Assembly: GCF_009730915.1 (NCBI RefSeq)
Contig: NC_052481.1
Coordinates: forward strand, 620,001 to 684,000
DNA from: Dioscorea cayenensis subsp. rotundata
Lineage: Eukaryota > Streptophyta > Magnoliopsida > Dioscoreales > Dioscoreaceae
Reading direction: 5' to 3'
DNA: 64,000 bases
Shown piece after piece: positions 49,341 through 59,860 of the stretch. A model generated the notes under the pieces. It saw only the letters and a list, made by a program, of their open reading frames with translations, had not been told where the DNA came from and made no database searches. Made by a program: the position numbers and the translations under genes. The number at the start of each line of letters is the position of its first letter. The stretch's first letter is position 1.

Positions 49341-49753
49341 TTCTTATGTATTGGGAGTTCTTATAGGACAGATTGGACACTTGACTTTCTGATCTCATGG
49401 ATTTTTGAAAAAGGTGACCCCCTGATAGCGATTTCACGAGTTTTGAAAAAAACCAAAAAAACCTGTTCTAATTAAAGGTAAGTTTCTCCACTGCATTACA
49501 TAGTATTAGTTTTTTCAGTCTTCCAGGTTCTTATGTATTGGGAGTTCTTATGTATTCTCAAGCACTTGTAAGCCAGGTACTAAGCCAATTGTCTCACCTT
49601 CTGTAATGTTCTGTTTTTTTAACTTCACCAGCTAATTCTCTCCATTGGCAGAAGAGCTCAAATTCTGTAATTTTTGTAATGCTAGTCGATATTATATTGG
49701 ATTTTTTTTTTTTAAAACTTGTGCAATATAGTATGGTTCTTATTCAAGTGTGT

Positions 49754-50166
49754 ACATCCATCCTTTCTGAAATACTTGTAGAGTAGATCATGAGGAGCTG
49801 CTTCCTCTTTAGTTTGTGCATGGAATCCAGTGTTTATAAGAATACTTAATCTTTTTTTTTTAAGCATAATATATATACTTCATTCTTTTACTATTTATTA
49901 AGAAATCATACTTTACATCCATCCTTTCTAAAATACTTGTAGAGTAGATCATGAGGAGCTGCTTCCTCTTTAGTTTGTGCATGGAATCCAGTGTTTATAA
50001 GAATACTTAATCTTTTTTTTTAAGCATAATATATATACTTCATTCTTTTACTATTTATTAAGAAATCATACTTTACATCCATCCTTTCTAAAATACTTGT
50101 AGAGTAGATCATGAGGAGCTGCTTCCTCTTTAGTTTGTGCATGGAATCCAGTGTTTATAAGAATAC
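49754..50166 (+). repeat. 160-bp tandem repeat (copies 1-3, third interrupted)
   Basis: Copies start at 49754, 49915 and 50075 with ACATCCATCCTTTCTRAAAT and hold GTAGAGTAGATCATGAGGAG. They are nearly identical. The third is interrupted at 50167 and resumes at 53971 (TTAATCTTTTTTTTTAAGCA) to about 54035. Confidence 0.92.
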
Positions 50167-51615
50167 TTAAGCCCTGTTTGGATACCACTAAATTCCATAG
50201 GAATGGTAGTGGTTCCTATGGAATTTAGTGATATGTAGGAAATCACAATAATAGGTGTTTGGCTACTATTTTCATAGTGTAAAAATACTGTGAAATCATA
50301 GGATTCCATAGAATTTTTAAAAAGAAGGTGTCATCAAAATATTTTCTCCCTTTGTTTTTCGGGTTAAAGAACTCGTCCCTCACGCCTTTCTTTCCCATCG
50401 CCCGCTCCAACGCCTTCTTCCCCCATCGGCCGCTCGAACACCTTCTTCCCATCGCCGACTCCGGCACATTCTTCCCATCACCCGCTCCGGCCCCGGAACT
50501 GCCAACGAAGTTCCTGCGGTTTGCCTCTCATCGGGATCTCGTCACTGGTGGCTTCTCCGGAGGTGTGTGAAGATATTTAAAGAAAAGCAAAGCGATCTCG
50601 CCGCCGCTTCTTCATTTCCGGCCCGAGCATCCTCATCCTCTCCAGCGATCTCGGTCCATGTCCTTCACTTCTCTTGATCTCTGCTCTCTGATCTCTTTCT
50701 TGGTTCTCGGGAATTCTTTTGGTGTTGATGCTTCTGAGATTGGCTAGGGTTTTTGTTACTTTTATATTTTTTGTGTTGATTGTTGGATGGAAGGATCATT
50801 GAGTTGGTGTTGTTTTTCAGGGCTTTGGTTCCCGTAACACGCGTGGTGCCACCATTGCGAATTTCCAACGAGGGTTTGCGAGGTACATGGATTATTTATC
50901 TTTCTTCTTCTTTTTTTATGAATTAATTGGTTTTTGAAGACAGTGATGAAATTGTTGGTGATTTAGTTTGGGTTTGAGCTTGAGTTTATGAAGTCTATTA
51001 TTTCTTGAGATTATTTTCAAAGTGTTTAGATGGTTCTCATTTGTTTTTTTTTAGGTTGAATTAATGATGTTTTGTTTCTAGTTTATGGTACCAAGATTTC
51101 CTTGACATTGGATAAGGCACTGGTTTTTTGAGATTCTAATTATTTTGTAATTTTTCGATTATGATCTCATTGACGTTGAACAAACCATCCTTTTCTTGAT
51201 ATTATATTAGAAGCCGTGTGTTGATGGTGATCATGGTTTTTTTTTATTTATGAATCAGTTTGTTTATTTTGATGGTTCTTAGGTTTTTTATTATTTTCTT
51301 GCATTATTAAAGAACACTTAAGTGGACAAAGAACACACAGCATGGAGTATAATCCAAAACCGGGTTCCAAGACCTTGTTAATGAAAATTGCTTTGAAAAC
51401 TCAATCTTGTTTTCCCTGAATGAATGACTGCTTGTCACTGATACTCAAAATGAAAACAATTCCTAGCCCTGATGATTCCCTGCAAACCAAATAGTAACAA
51501 ACACTGCTCACATATTATGGTTCCTGACATAATGCTAAAGAGCCAACCATTTATAAACAAATGCCAAAATGAAAGCTCCATCTATCTGCTTGGCAAACCT
51601 GGAATGAAATGGTAT

Positions 51616-52665
51616 AATATAGTGGTGAAATATACATTCTAGTCATTATTAAATATTTTTCTGAATTCTAACACATTGAATTTGATTAGCCTTTACAATA
51701 AAGGTAGATGATTTGCGTTTCACATTCACTCAGTTCAGTAGAAATGGCATCCCTCTAAATTAGTGCTCTCAAAGAATTTCACCTAGGTATGATGTTAAAC
51801 ATAAATTGAACTTGAGAAAGCAAATAGCGAATAGAAATTGGTCTAACATTGGTCCTAGAGGAAACAATTGGTTTTACTTGAGGATTACTTGCACTGAAAC
51901 AAGATACCCATGATGTTACACAGCTCTGAAGTATACGGAAATAAACAAGCCATTTGATAGGAGAGTGCATGTGTGTGTGCTGCGAAATAAAATGGTACGC
52001 CACAAGAGTTAGAATGCATTAAGATATTAAGGCAAGCATACTCAAGACAGTTTACAGAGTGTTCACTTGTTAATAAGCAGAGCTTTGATAATAGCTCCAG
52101 TTGTTGTATCTTGATTTGAAGTGTAAGTCAAGATACAGCATCTCATTATAAGTTTGTAACTTGTGAAACAACTCTCAGACGAAACGAAATGCTAAAACCA
52201 AACACTTGAAACTGAATAGATATAGAATCTAAACTTACAATTCTAAAGTATGAAAGAATAGAACCCGGGCTTCTCTTTTGATAATGGAAAACAATTTCAA
52301 CTTGCAGTGAATAAAGTATAATGTGCAAAAGTCTGGCACATCTAAACTCAATCAAATATCTGAAACCTTAAGTGATATAATGCAGTGGTGAAATATACAT
52401 ATTCTATTCATCATTGAAATTTTTTTCTGAATTCCAACACATCTGAATTTGATTAGCCTTTACAATCAAAGTAGATGAACATGTATTTCACATTCACTCA
52501 GTTCAGTAGAAATGACAGCCCTCTAAATTAGTGCTCTCAAGTAACCTCAACAACGTATGATATTAAGCATCAGATGAATCTGAAAATGGAAATATCAAAG
52601 AGAACTTGGTTTAACATTGTTCTTAGAGGAAACAATCAGTTTTTAACGAAGATTACGCATACTGA
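51616..52665. repeat. internal ~290-bp direct duplication in the Harbinger element
   Basis: 51623-51910 and 52387-52665 share, in order, GTGGTGAAATATACAT, TTTGATTAGCCTTTACAAT, TTTCACATTCACTCAGTTCA, CTCTAAATTAGTGCTCTCAA and TAGAGGAAACAAT, with moderate divergence. The spacing is about 765 bp. It is non-coding. Confidence 0.8.
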
Positions 52666-52950
52666 AAATTGAATCTATCTATAATCCTGGCACATTAGTT
52701 TTACATCAAAACCAAAATAAATAAATAAATAAATTGTCTTTTCATATCAAGCATCAAAAGAGACATTCTTGCTTGCAGTTGTATATTTCTTAGGAGCATT
52801 GCTCTCTGCATTCACTATTTGTTTCATTGACTTCACAATTGAGACAAGACTCGCCTTGACATACATTAATATGAAAAGTCATGCTTGATTGCATATAGTG
52901 AATAGTGAAATTTTATAAATAATGGCATCCATTTTGGCTTTGTACTATAG

Positions 52951-53425
52951 ATGGCAACTCAAGAGAAGACTGACACAATGGCTAAATGGAATGAAAGTCA
53001 TAAAGCTCATATAGTGAAATTGTTAGGCGACTATAATGTTCCAGCGTACCGTTCACAAAATGGATGGACTAAAGAGGCATGGAATAGAATATTGCATGAC
53101 ATGGTAACGAAATTCCCGAATTTAAAATGCACCGTTGTACAAGTTAAAGCGTTAGAGCAAGAGATGAAATAAATTTACAAGCTTCTGAAGGGGTTTACCG
53201 AATTGAGTGGTTTTGGATGGGATTATGAAAAAAATATGGTCGAAGCCACTGAAGAAGTTTGGGCACCACTACTCGAGGTATATATTTTTATCACATAATT
53301 TACAAACTTTATGCAACAATTTATGTTAATCATTTTCACCAAAATATGCAGAGAAATAAAGAAGCTAGAAGATGGCATCAAAAATCCTTTCCATATTCGA
53401 GCTTCGAAGAAGAAATCTTTCTCTT
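52951..53425 (+). pseudogene. Myb/SANT-like protein of the Harbinger element, broken
   Basis: The frame 52951-53172 reads MATQEKTDTMAKWNESHKAH and then a Myb/SANT-like (Myb_DNA-bind_3) domain with NGWTKEAWNRILHDM and VQVKALEQEMK. The stop at 53170-53172 interrupts it, but the same frame continues beyond (GFTELSGFGWDYEKNMVEAT), followed after a likely intron near 53280-53350 by NKEARRWHQKSFPYSSFEEE and another stop. PIF/Harbinger elements encode such a DNA-binding partner of the transposase. The order of motifs is complete but two stops make it a decayed copy. Confidence 0.75.
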
Positions 53426-54035
53426 AAACAATTAGCAAGTGCTTGAAATATACGAGGCTCCATACGAAATTCACGCTTACAATGTGCGTTATGACCTTGA
53501 AGGATTTCTTGAACATATGCATCGCTGCATTAATATTGATGTATGACAAGGCCTAGTTTACGAACTTACGAGGAAATAAAACTTGGTAAAATGGTGATCA
53601 TGAATTGGTCATCATCTTCATTAAAGCTTTCTCCATTGATCCGGATCCATATTGAAACAAAAGAGTTTGAGACGTACTGATTTAAGATGAAGAGAGATAA
53701 GTTTTACAAATGACGTAAGAGTGTTGACTTTTAAATAGAGAGATTGGTAGCTAGCTGGTTTTTAAAAAAACTCAAAGCAGCTAGTTTTTTTTTAAACTCT
53801 AACGGCTAGTTTCATTTTCAAATTTAAAAATTCCTATAGAAAAATTCCTGCGCACATCCAAACACTAATTCTGTAGGAATTTTTCCTGTAGTAAATTACG
53901 TAGGAATCATTACTGAATCCTATGGAATAAAATTCCTACAGAAAAATTTACTATGCAACCAAACAGGGCCTTAATCTTTTTTTTTAAGCATAATATATAT
54001 ACTTCATTCTTTTACTATTTATTAAGAAATCATAC

Positions 54036-54420
54036 TTATTACACTATGTAAATTTTATCTTTAAATTTTTTTAAATATGTTGACAAGTTTTAAAAATGAT
54101 TTTAGTTATTTTAAGAGGATTATAATCAATTTATTATTATATTTTTTTTAGATTTTTGAAAACTAGCTGCTCATTAAACACTCAATGAGCTGAGGGAAAG
54201 TTGCCATTAACGACATTTGTAATTGTTAGATTATCTTAAAATTTGATATCTATGACACCTCATGGTCATTATCTCCTAAATACATGTCGTTGATGGCAAC
54301 TTTCCCTCAGATGAGAAATTATCTGATCTATGACACCTCATGGTCATTATCTCCTAAATACATGTCGTTAGATAATGTAACATGCATGTAATCGTTTTAT
54401 AGCTGCTCATTAAACACTCA
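54036..54420 (-). repeat. dispersed repeat family A, copy 3 (inverted)
   Basis: It is the reverse-complement orientation of 24900-25160 and 45830-46110 (CTCATTAAACACTCAATGAG, GGGAAAGTTG, TTAAGAGGATTATAATC). A 43-bp piece (TCTATGACACCTCATGGTCA...) is duplicated at about 54250 and 54328. Confidence 0.75.
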
Positions 54421-54959
54421 GATAATTTCGTCGACAGGTGATCTAACGGCGTAACAATGCTAACAAATGAAAGCGATTCAAAATACCCTTCTATATTTGT
54501 GACATGTGAACGAAAAGACGAAATTACCCCTGACAGCGACTTGTCCTGAATCCTAACCGTCGAACAAGAAACTGGGTGACAAGCTAGGCACAAATCTCAA
54601 AGCGTTGGATGTCGCGGTTTCGAGTCTCGACAGCTCAATTGGGGTGAGAGATTTTGCAAAGTACATCGAACCCCCGGCATCCCATACTTTCTGTTCTTAT
54701 AGAAACCGTAATATTAATAGTACAGATATCTGATTTTATATTTAGTACGTTATAATTATTTGGAAGTATCCTATAATATAATCACCAACAATTTTAGTAA
54801 AAAAAAATATTTAAAGAAATTATAAATATCATGAAATAAATAAAACTATAAACAGCCACACAGAGAACCGAAGGTAAAAAAGAATGTGCAAGTCAAAGGG
54901 TGGTAAATATAAAATTTACAGGATGGGAGCGGGTGCCGCACGTGCGCGTGCCAAATGGC
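54421..54959. promoter_or_regulatory. upstream region of the AGO4-type pseudogene
   Basis: No coding exon. From about 54925 it is GC-rich with CGCACGTGCGCG (an E-box/G-box-like palindrome), consistent with an old promoter. Confidence 0.35.
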
Positions 54960-55014
54960 GAGGGTTTTATCGTGCGGCTCTAGTTGAGAGCGAGTGTTAA
55001 AGGGTGGGTTTCCA

Positions 55015-55048
55015 TAGAGAGCGAGAGAGAGAGAGAGAGAGAGAGCTC
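55015..55048. repeat. (GA)n microsatellite in the pseudogene leader
   Basis: A (GA)n run, about 13 dinucleotides with one break, lies just before the leader-like exon. GA-rich tracts are frequent near plant transcription starts. Confidence 0.8.
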
Positions 55049-55668
55049 TGCAGTGAAGATTGGTTCTCTGGTTCTCGGAATCCTCTCTGAGGTATGTGGT
55101 TAGGGTTTCTATGGTTTCGGTGGTGCTTTCTCTGCGTTTTATTTTGGCATGATCTGTGTTCGTTTCTGAGGTTCTCTCAAAGATCTGTGGATTTTTGTGT
55201 TTTTCTGAGTTTTTTTTTTTGGGTATTTATGTTGTTGATGGTGCTCTTTGTGTGTGGATTTTTGGGTTTGATGGTGTTGTGAGATGAGTGCGTTGTTTGG
55301 AGTTTGTGGGGTTTGGAGGGTTTCGGGTTTCGGGTTTCCGATGATGGTTTATGGTTGAATGGGTTTTATCTTTGATGAAGTTGTTTTGATTTTGGGGGGT
55401 TTGTTTCAATTAGTGTAGTGTTTTCTTGTTTTTGGGTTTTGGTTGAGATTTTTCGATGGTTTGGTCTCTTTGGAGTGAGATTTGTTTGGTATTTTTGGTG
55501 TTTTAGTGATGCTTTCGATGGATTTGCGTTTTAGAGTCTGATATCACGCTTTTGCCGTTTCATTTGAGGGTTTCGGTTGATTTTTACTCGATTATCGTAA
55601 GACCCTTCTGTGAACTGTGAACGCAGGATCGTTTTAATTTTCATTTTTCTGAACATTTTCTTTGAGGG

Positions 55669-56110
55669 TATGTTTGCTGCTGCATTGTTGTCTTTTATGA
55701 TTCTGGGTGTTTTCCCTTTAAATGCAGAAAGAATTATTTTGGGATGACTTGCTGTTTCTTGATTTTTATTTGTGGCAGTTGAAGGTTGGTAATGGTGAAG
55801 ATTTTTCCCAAGATACGGACGATGGAACTTCAATAGCAAGGTATTTGATATATTAGTTCATATCAAGCTCTGGGTTGATTATTTTCTCAGCATGCCAGTG
55901 CCAACCAGTTTTTGCTGTTGTATGATGGCAGAAACTAATTGAGCCATCGACTGTCGATCGCTGGGGGCAGTTGTAAACTTTTCTGCTCGTTGTGATGTAC
56001 GAGGGCTGATAAGAGATGATTGGTGTTTTATTCTTGTTCTTTAGGTTGTGAGTTCCCGGGCATGTCCCTTAATTTCTAGGTACAGGGCATCAGTTCGAAC
56101 CCAATCTCCA
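55669..56110 (+). repeat. out-of-order duplicate of AGO4 exons with internal deletion
   Basis: 55669-56010 is a close copy of 57578-57876 (shared TTGCTGCTGCATTGTTGTCT and both flanking introns). It then jumps, at CTGATAAGAGAT, to sequence equal to 58697 onward (TGGTGTTTTATTCTTGTTCT). About 820 bp present in the second copy are missing between. Copy 1 keeps a full intron end (TTATTTGTGGCAG) that copy 2 has lost. Confidence 0.85.
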
Positions 56111-58799
56111 AAGGTTGAGATGATTGACTCTTTGTTCCCGGGGTTGCCTTCTTGTGCGGCAGTCCTATTTTCAAAATGATCCGTCAAATTTTACTGATTT
56201 GGGAGTGTTGGGATGCGCAGAGGCTTCCATTCCAGCTTTCGAACCACACAAGGAGGTCTCTCATTGAATATTGGTATGCAGTGCTTACAAAAATTGTAGT
56301 TGGCCATTTTGGCAGGTGTCTGTGTACATTGGGGTGTGTGTGTGTGTTAACTTTGTTTTTCATATAGCAATAATTGCCTTAACTTTTGTTTGCAGATGTC
56401 TCAACCACCATGATAGTTAGACCTGGCCCCGTTATAGACTTTCTCATAGCTAATCAGAATGTTAGAGATCCTTATCAAATCGGTTGGTCAAAAGTAAGTT
56501 GAAATTGAGTTAAAAGCTGCTATCTGTTCTGGTCTCAGCATTTTACCTAATGGTTATTTTCATGCATTGACAGGCAAAACGTATGCTATAGAATTGAAGG
56601 ATAAAAGCTGCTCCTTCAAACACAGAATACAAGATTGTTGGTTTGAGCGAACTGCCCTGCAATCAGCAATTGTGAGTCGTTTGTGGTTGGCTTTATTTTT
56701 ATGTGATGGGTGGTATAATTATTTTTTGTCAGGCTATTACAGAGTCTTCCTGCTGACCAATTATTTTGGTCAATCTTCCTTGCCTAAATCTAATTTCCTT
56801 GTCTTAGAAATGTAGAGTTGATCTTTGTAGTGACTCCTCCAGTCATTAAATTGGTTTAGCTTGTCTATGTACAATGTCCTCAATTGCTTGATATGTTGTC
56901 TGAGTTTCCTAGTACTTTTATTCAAGTGTCTAAGGCTTGTTAGTAGTCTCATGGGAACTGACTCAATTTTTGCAGGCTCACCCCCTAAGCAGAGAAGTGG
57001 GAGGAATGGGAACAGTGACTGTGGTGTCCAGTCTACTGAAATTACAGTTTTTTTGATTATTTTTGTGAAGATTCGTGGTGTAGAGCTGAGATATTCTGCT
57101 GATTTGCCATGCATCAATGTTGGGAAACCAAAGCGGCCTACCTTTATTCCCATAGAGGTAGGTTGGTTTGTTTATTAGTATCCTTCCTGTGCTAGTTATG
57201 TTTTCCATAATTTCTGGAGTCGTGATTTTGCCGCTTCCTTTCAGCTCCGCGGTTTGGTGTCATTGCGAAGGTACACCAAGGCATTGTCTTCACTTCAGAG
57301 ATCTTCACTTGTGGAAAAATCTTGACAGAAACCTCAAGAAAGAATGAGTGTTCTCAGTGAGGTCAGTTTGTATTTGTTCTTGTTTTAGCTGACCTGTTAT
57401 ATTTTGACTGAGTGCATCTTTTTACATGCCATCTCTATTTCAGGCCTTGAAATACAATAACTATGATGCTGATCCCATGTTGTGTGCTTGTGGAGTTTCA
57501 ATAGCCACACAATTTACGCAAATTGATGGACGTGTCTTATCAGCTCCTAGGGTTTGTTCGTCTGCTCATTTTGCACTCTTTGCTGCTGCATTGTTGTCTT
57601 TTATGACTCTGAGTGTTTTCCCTTTAAATGCAGAAAGAATTATTTTGGGCAGTTGAAGGTTGGTAATGGTGAAGATTTTTTCCCAAGATACGGACGATGT
57701 ATTTGGTATGTTAGTTTCTATCAAGCTCTGGGTTGATTATTTTCTCAGCATGCCAGTGCCAACGAGTTTTTGCTTTTGTATGATGGCAGAAACTAATTGA
57801 GCCATGGACTGTCGATCGCTGGGCAGTTGTAAACTTTTCTGCTCGTTGTGATGTACGAGGGCTGATAAGAGATCTGATCGAGTGTGGGAATATGAAGGGA
57901 ATTGTAAGTTGATGTTATGATTGCATAATCTGAACTATTCAAGAATTTTCTATGTACTTGAGATGTCCATATGGAGGTTTGTTACTCATGGTTTCAGACT
58001 ATAGAGCAGCCATTTGATGTATTTGATGAGAACCCTTCTATGAGGTGTGGTACACCCATTGCTAGAGTAGAAGATATGTTTGAGCAGGTTAAGTCCAAGC
58101 TTCCAGGTGCTCCCAGATTTCTCCTCTCTCTCCTTGCAGAGAGAGAATTCTGACATTTACGGTTTGATTTCCTTCTACCACTCTTCTGCTACACTCTACA
58201 TATAATGTTGGAAGTACGGTATTATCATCTTCACAACCCCTTTCCTGGACCTTGGAAGCGAAAATGTCTTGCTGACTTTGGCATTGTTACTCAGTGCATG
58301 GCCCCAACAAGAGTCGATGACCAATACATAACAAATGTGCTTTTGAAAATCAATGCCGAGGTGTGCATGCCTAAAATTATTCAATAAATTTTTGCTTGAC
58401 ACTCGTGTGTTTTAATGCCGTTTCTTTTTTTCCCCTTTATTTGGTCTGCAGCTTGGTGGCATGAATTCATTTCTGCAAGTTGAACAGTCACCTTCGATGC
58501 CTTTGATTTCCAATAGTCCAATGATTATACTGGGGATGGATGTATCTCATGGCTCTCCTGGGCAATCAGATGCTCCATCAATTGCTGCGGTATTTTTATA
58601 AATGGTTATATATTTTACGTCTTTGGAAGCTCAATTCCTAGATATTTTACTGTATGGATGTGGATTTCTTCTGAAGTCTTGTTTGTGATTTTTTCCACTT
58701 GGTGTTTTATTCTTGTTCTTTAGGTTGTGAGTTCCCGGGCATGGCCCTTAAAAAGTACAGGGCATCAGTTGAAGATAAATATTTAATGAAATCTTAAAT

Positions 58800-59450
58800 A
58801 TAATTAATAAAATAATTAACTACCAATATTTGAAATTTATCTTTCAAGATAAATATTTAAAATAATAAAAATATGTGAATAATAATGAATTATTACATCG
58901 TAATCAATAAAAAATAAATAATACATTTTTTTTAATGAAGATATTAAACTATATTCTATAATAAGTATATTATAAAATATAATCACAAACATTTCATTTA
59001 TCTTTTTAATTATTTATATTTTATATTTCATTAAAATATATTTATTTAATAAAATCATAAATATACCATAAAATATGAGCCATTCAAAACACCAAAATTA
59101 ATGGACTTGATTAATATCCATTAAATTTGATTTCCTTGCAAACTAATTAGCCAAATTGATGAAGAGGTATGGCCGTATAGATGTACTCTGGTGGCAGCAG
59201 AACAATACATGCTTGCTACTATATATGTCTGGTACGATAGCCAAAACAACTTCAGTCACTCTCACATCTCTCAAAGCTTAGCATTAGTTCCATCCAATTC
59301 TAGTTCAGGGAGTGGGTATCTGATGCAGGATCATGGGCTTGTTTGCAAAATCAACAAGTCGCTTTTGGGACATCACAATGGCCTCAGAGTGATACCAAAA
59401 CCCTCCAACAAAGGCTTTTTATTGGTGATTCACTAACTGCTCTTCCTGCC
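58800..59450 (+). repeat. direct repeat block C, copy 1
   Basis: It matches 61630-62388. Shared landmarks are TATTTAATGAAATCTTAAAT, ATAAATATACCATAAAA, CCATTAAATTTGATTTCCTT, CATGCTTGCTACTATATATG, AGTTCAGGGAGTGGGTA and TCTTCCTGCCAT. Copy 1 lacks about 40-50 bp present in copy 2 at two places. The short open frame inside (59191-59436) is not kept in copy 2. Confidence 0.9.
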
Positions 59451-59860
59451 ATACGGATACTAAGAATCAATAAATCATCTATATTTATACCTTAAAATAT
59501 TACTATATTAAAAATTTAATATGAACATGCCATGGCCACCAGTATGGGCACAAAGCTCCATAGTTTCTAGGCCAAAGATCACGCCTCATTAAAAACATAG
59601 ATATATATATATATATATAAACACCGAACAACACCACTCTTGAGAGATAAAAAAAAAGAAAAGGAAAGAATCAATTGAATGCGGACAATGAGAAGTGAGA
59701 TGCTGCCCGATGGATGATAGCCTTTTGTAATTATGACAAACCAAGAATTCCATCCAATATATAAATTTTGTATTTTGTATTTTTTATTTATAAATCTAAT
59801 TTTTTTTTAGTGATAATAGGTTAGTTTTTTTTAATTTTTTTAAAAATGTTTTTAATATTT
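59451..59860. other. unassigned AT-rich DNA
   Basis: No gene is seen. It includes an (AT)n run near 59600 and A-tracts. Confidence 0.5.

Larger units (their letters stand above)
50170..53970 (+). mobile_element. PIF/Harbinger DNA transposon, 3.8 kb, TTA target duplication
   Basis: The left end AGCCCTGTTTGGATACC and the reverse complement of the right end GGCCCTGTTTGGTTGC form short terminal inverted repeats, followed by subterminal CATAGGAAT/TAGGAATTT repeats. The flanks are TTA (50167-50169) and TTA (53971-53973). Removing the element restores the 160-bp tandem unit present in two intact copies next door, so the boundaries are near-certain. TTA duplications and a Myb/SANT-like ORF fit PIF/Harbinger. 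50380-50870 is GC-rich with pyrimidine-rich, leader-like sequence, perhaps the element's promoter/5' leader or captured host DNA. No transposase with a DDE pattern was found, so the element looks non-autonomous. Confidence 0.92.
54960..58770 (+). pseudogene. AGO4-clade Argonaute pseudogene, rearranged
   Basis: AGO4-type proteins bind 24-nt siRNAs and guide RNA-directed DNA methylation. A leader-like exon ends at about 55091 with a donor. Between 55669 and 56110 lie three out-of-place exons (LKVGNGEDF; WGQL..FSARCDVRGLIRD; SRYRASVRTQSPKVEMIDSL). In-order exons follow: ~56140-56275 (VRQSYFQNDPSNFTDLG, one frameshift), 56396-56493 (intact; ends IANQNVRDPYQIGWSK), 56577-56672 (two stops), 56976-57159 (VELRYSADLPCINVGKPKRP), 57246-57360 (one stop, QRSSLVEKS*), 57445-57552, ~57652-57706, 57789-57903, 57996-58160 (frameshift at the end, AEREF*), ~58240-58361 (WKRKCLADFGIVTQCMAPTR), 58452-58590 (ILGMDVSHGSPGQSDAPS, a PIWI active-site region) and a truncated 58725-58770 exon. 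The N-terminal coding exons and the last part of PIWI are absent. Introns are retained, so it is not a retrocopy. Confidence 0.9.

Noticed and set aside
59191..59436. 81-codon frame in repeat block C
   Set aside because: The frame is not conserved in the second copy of the block, so it is not under coding selection.
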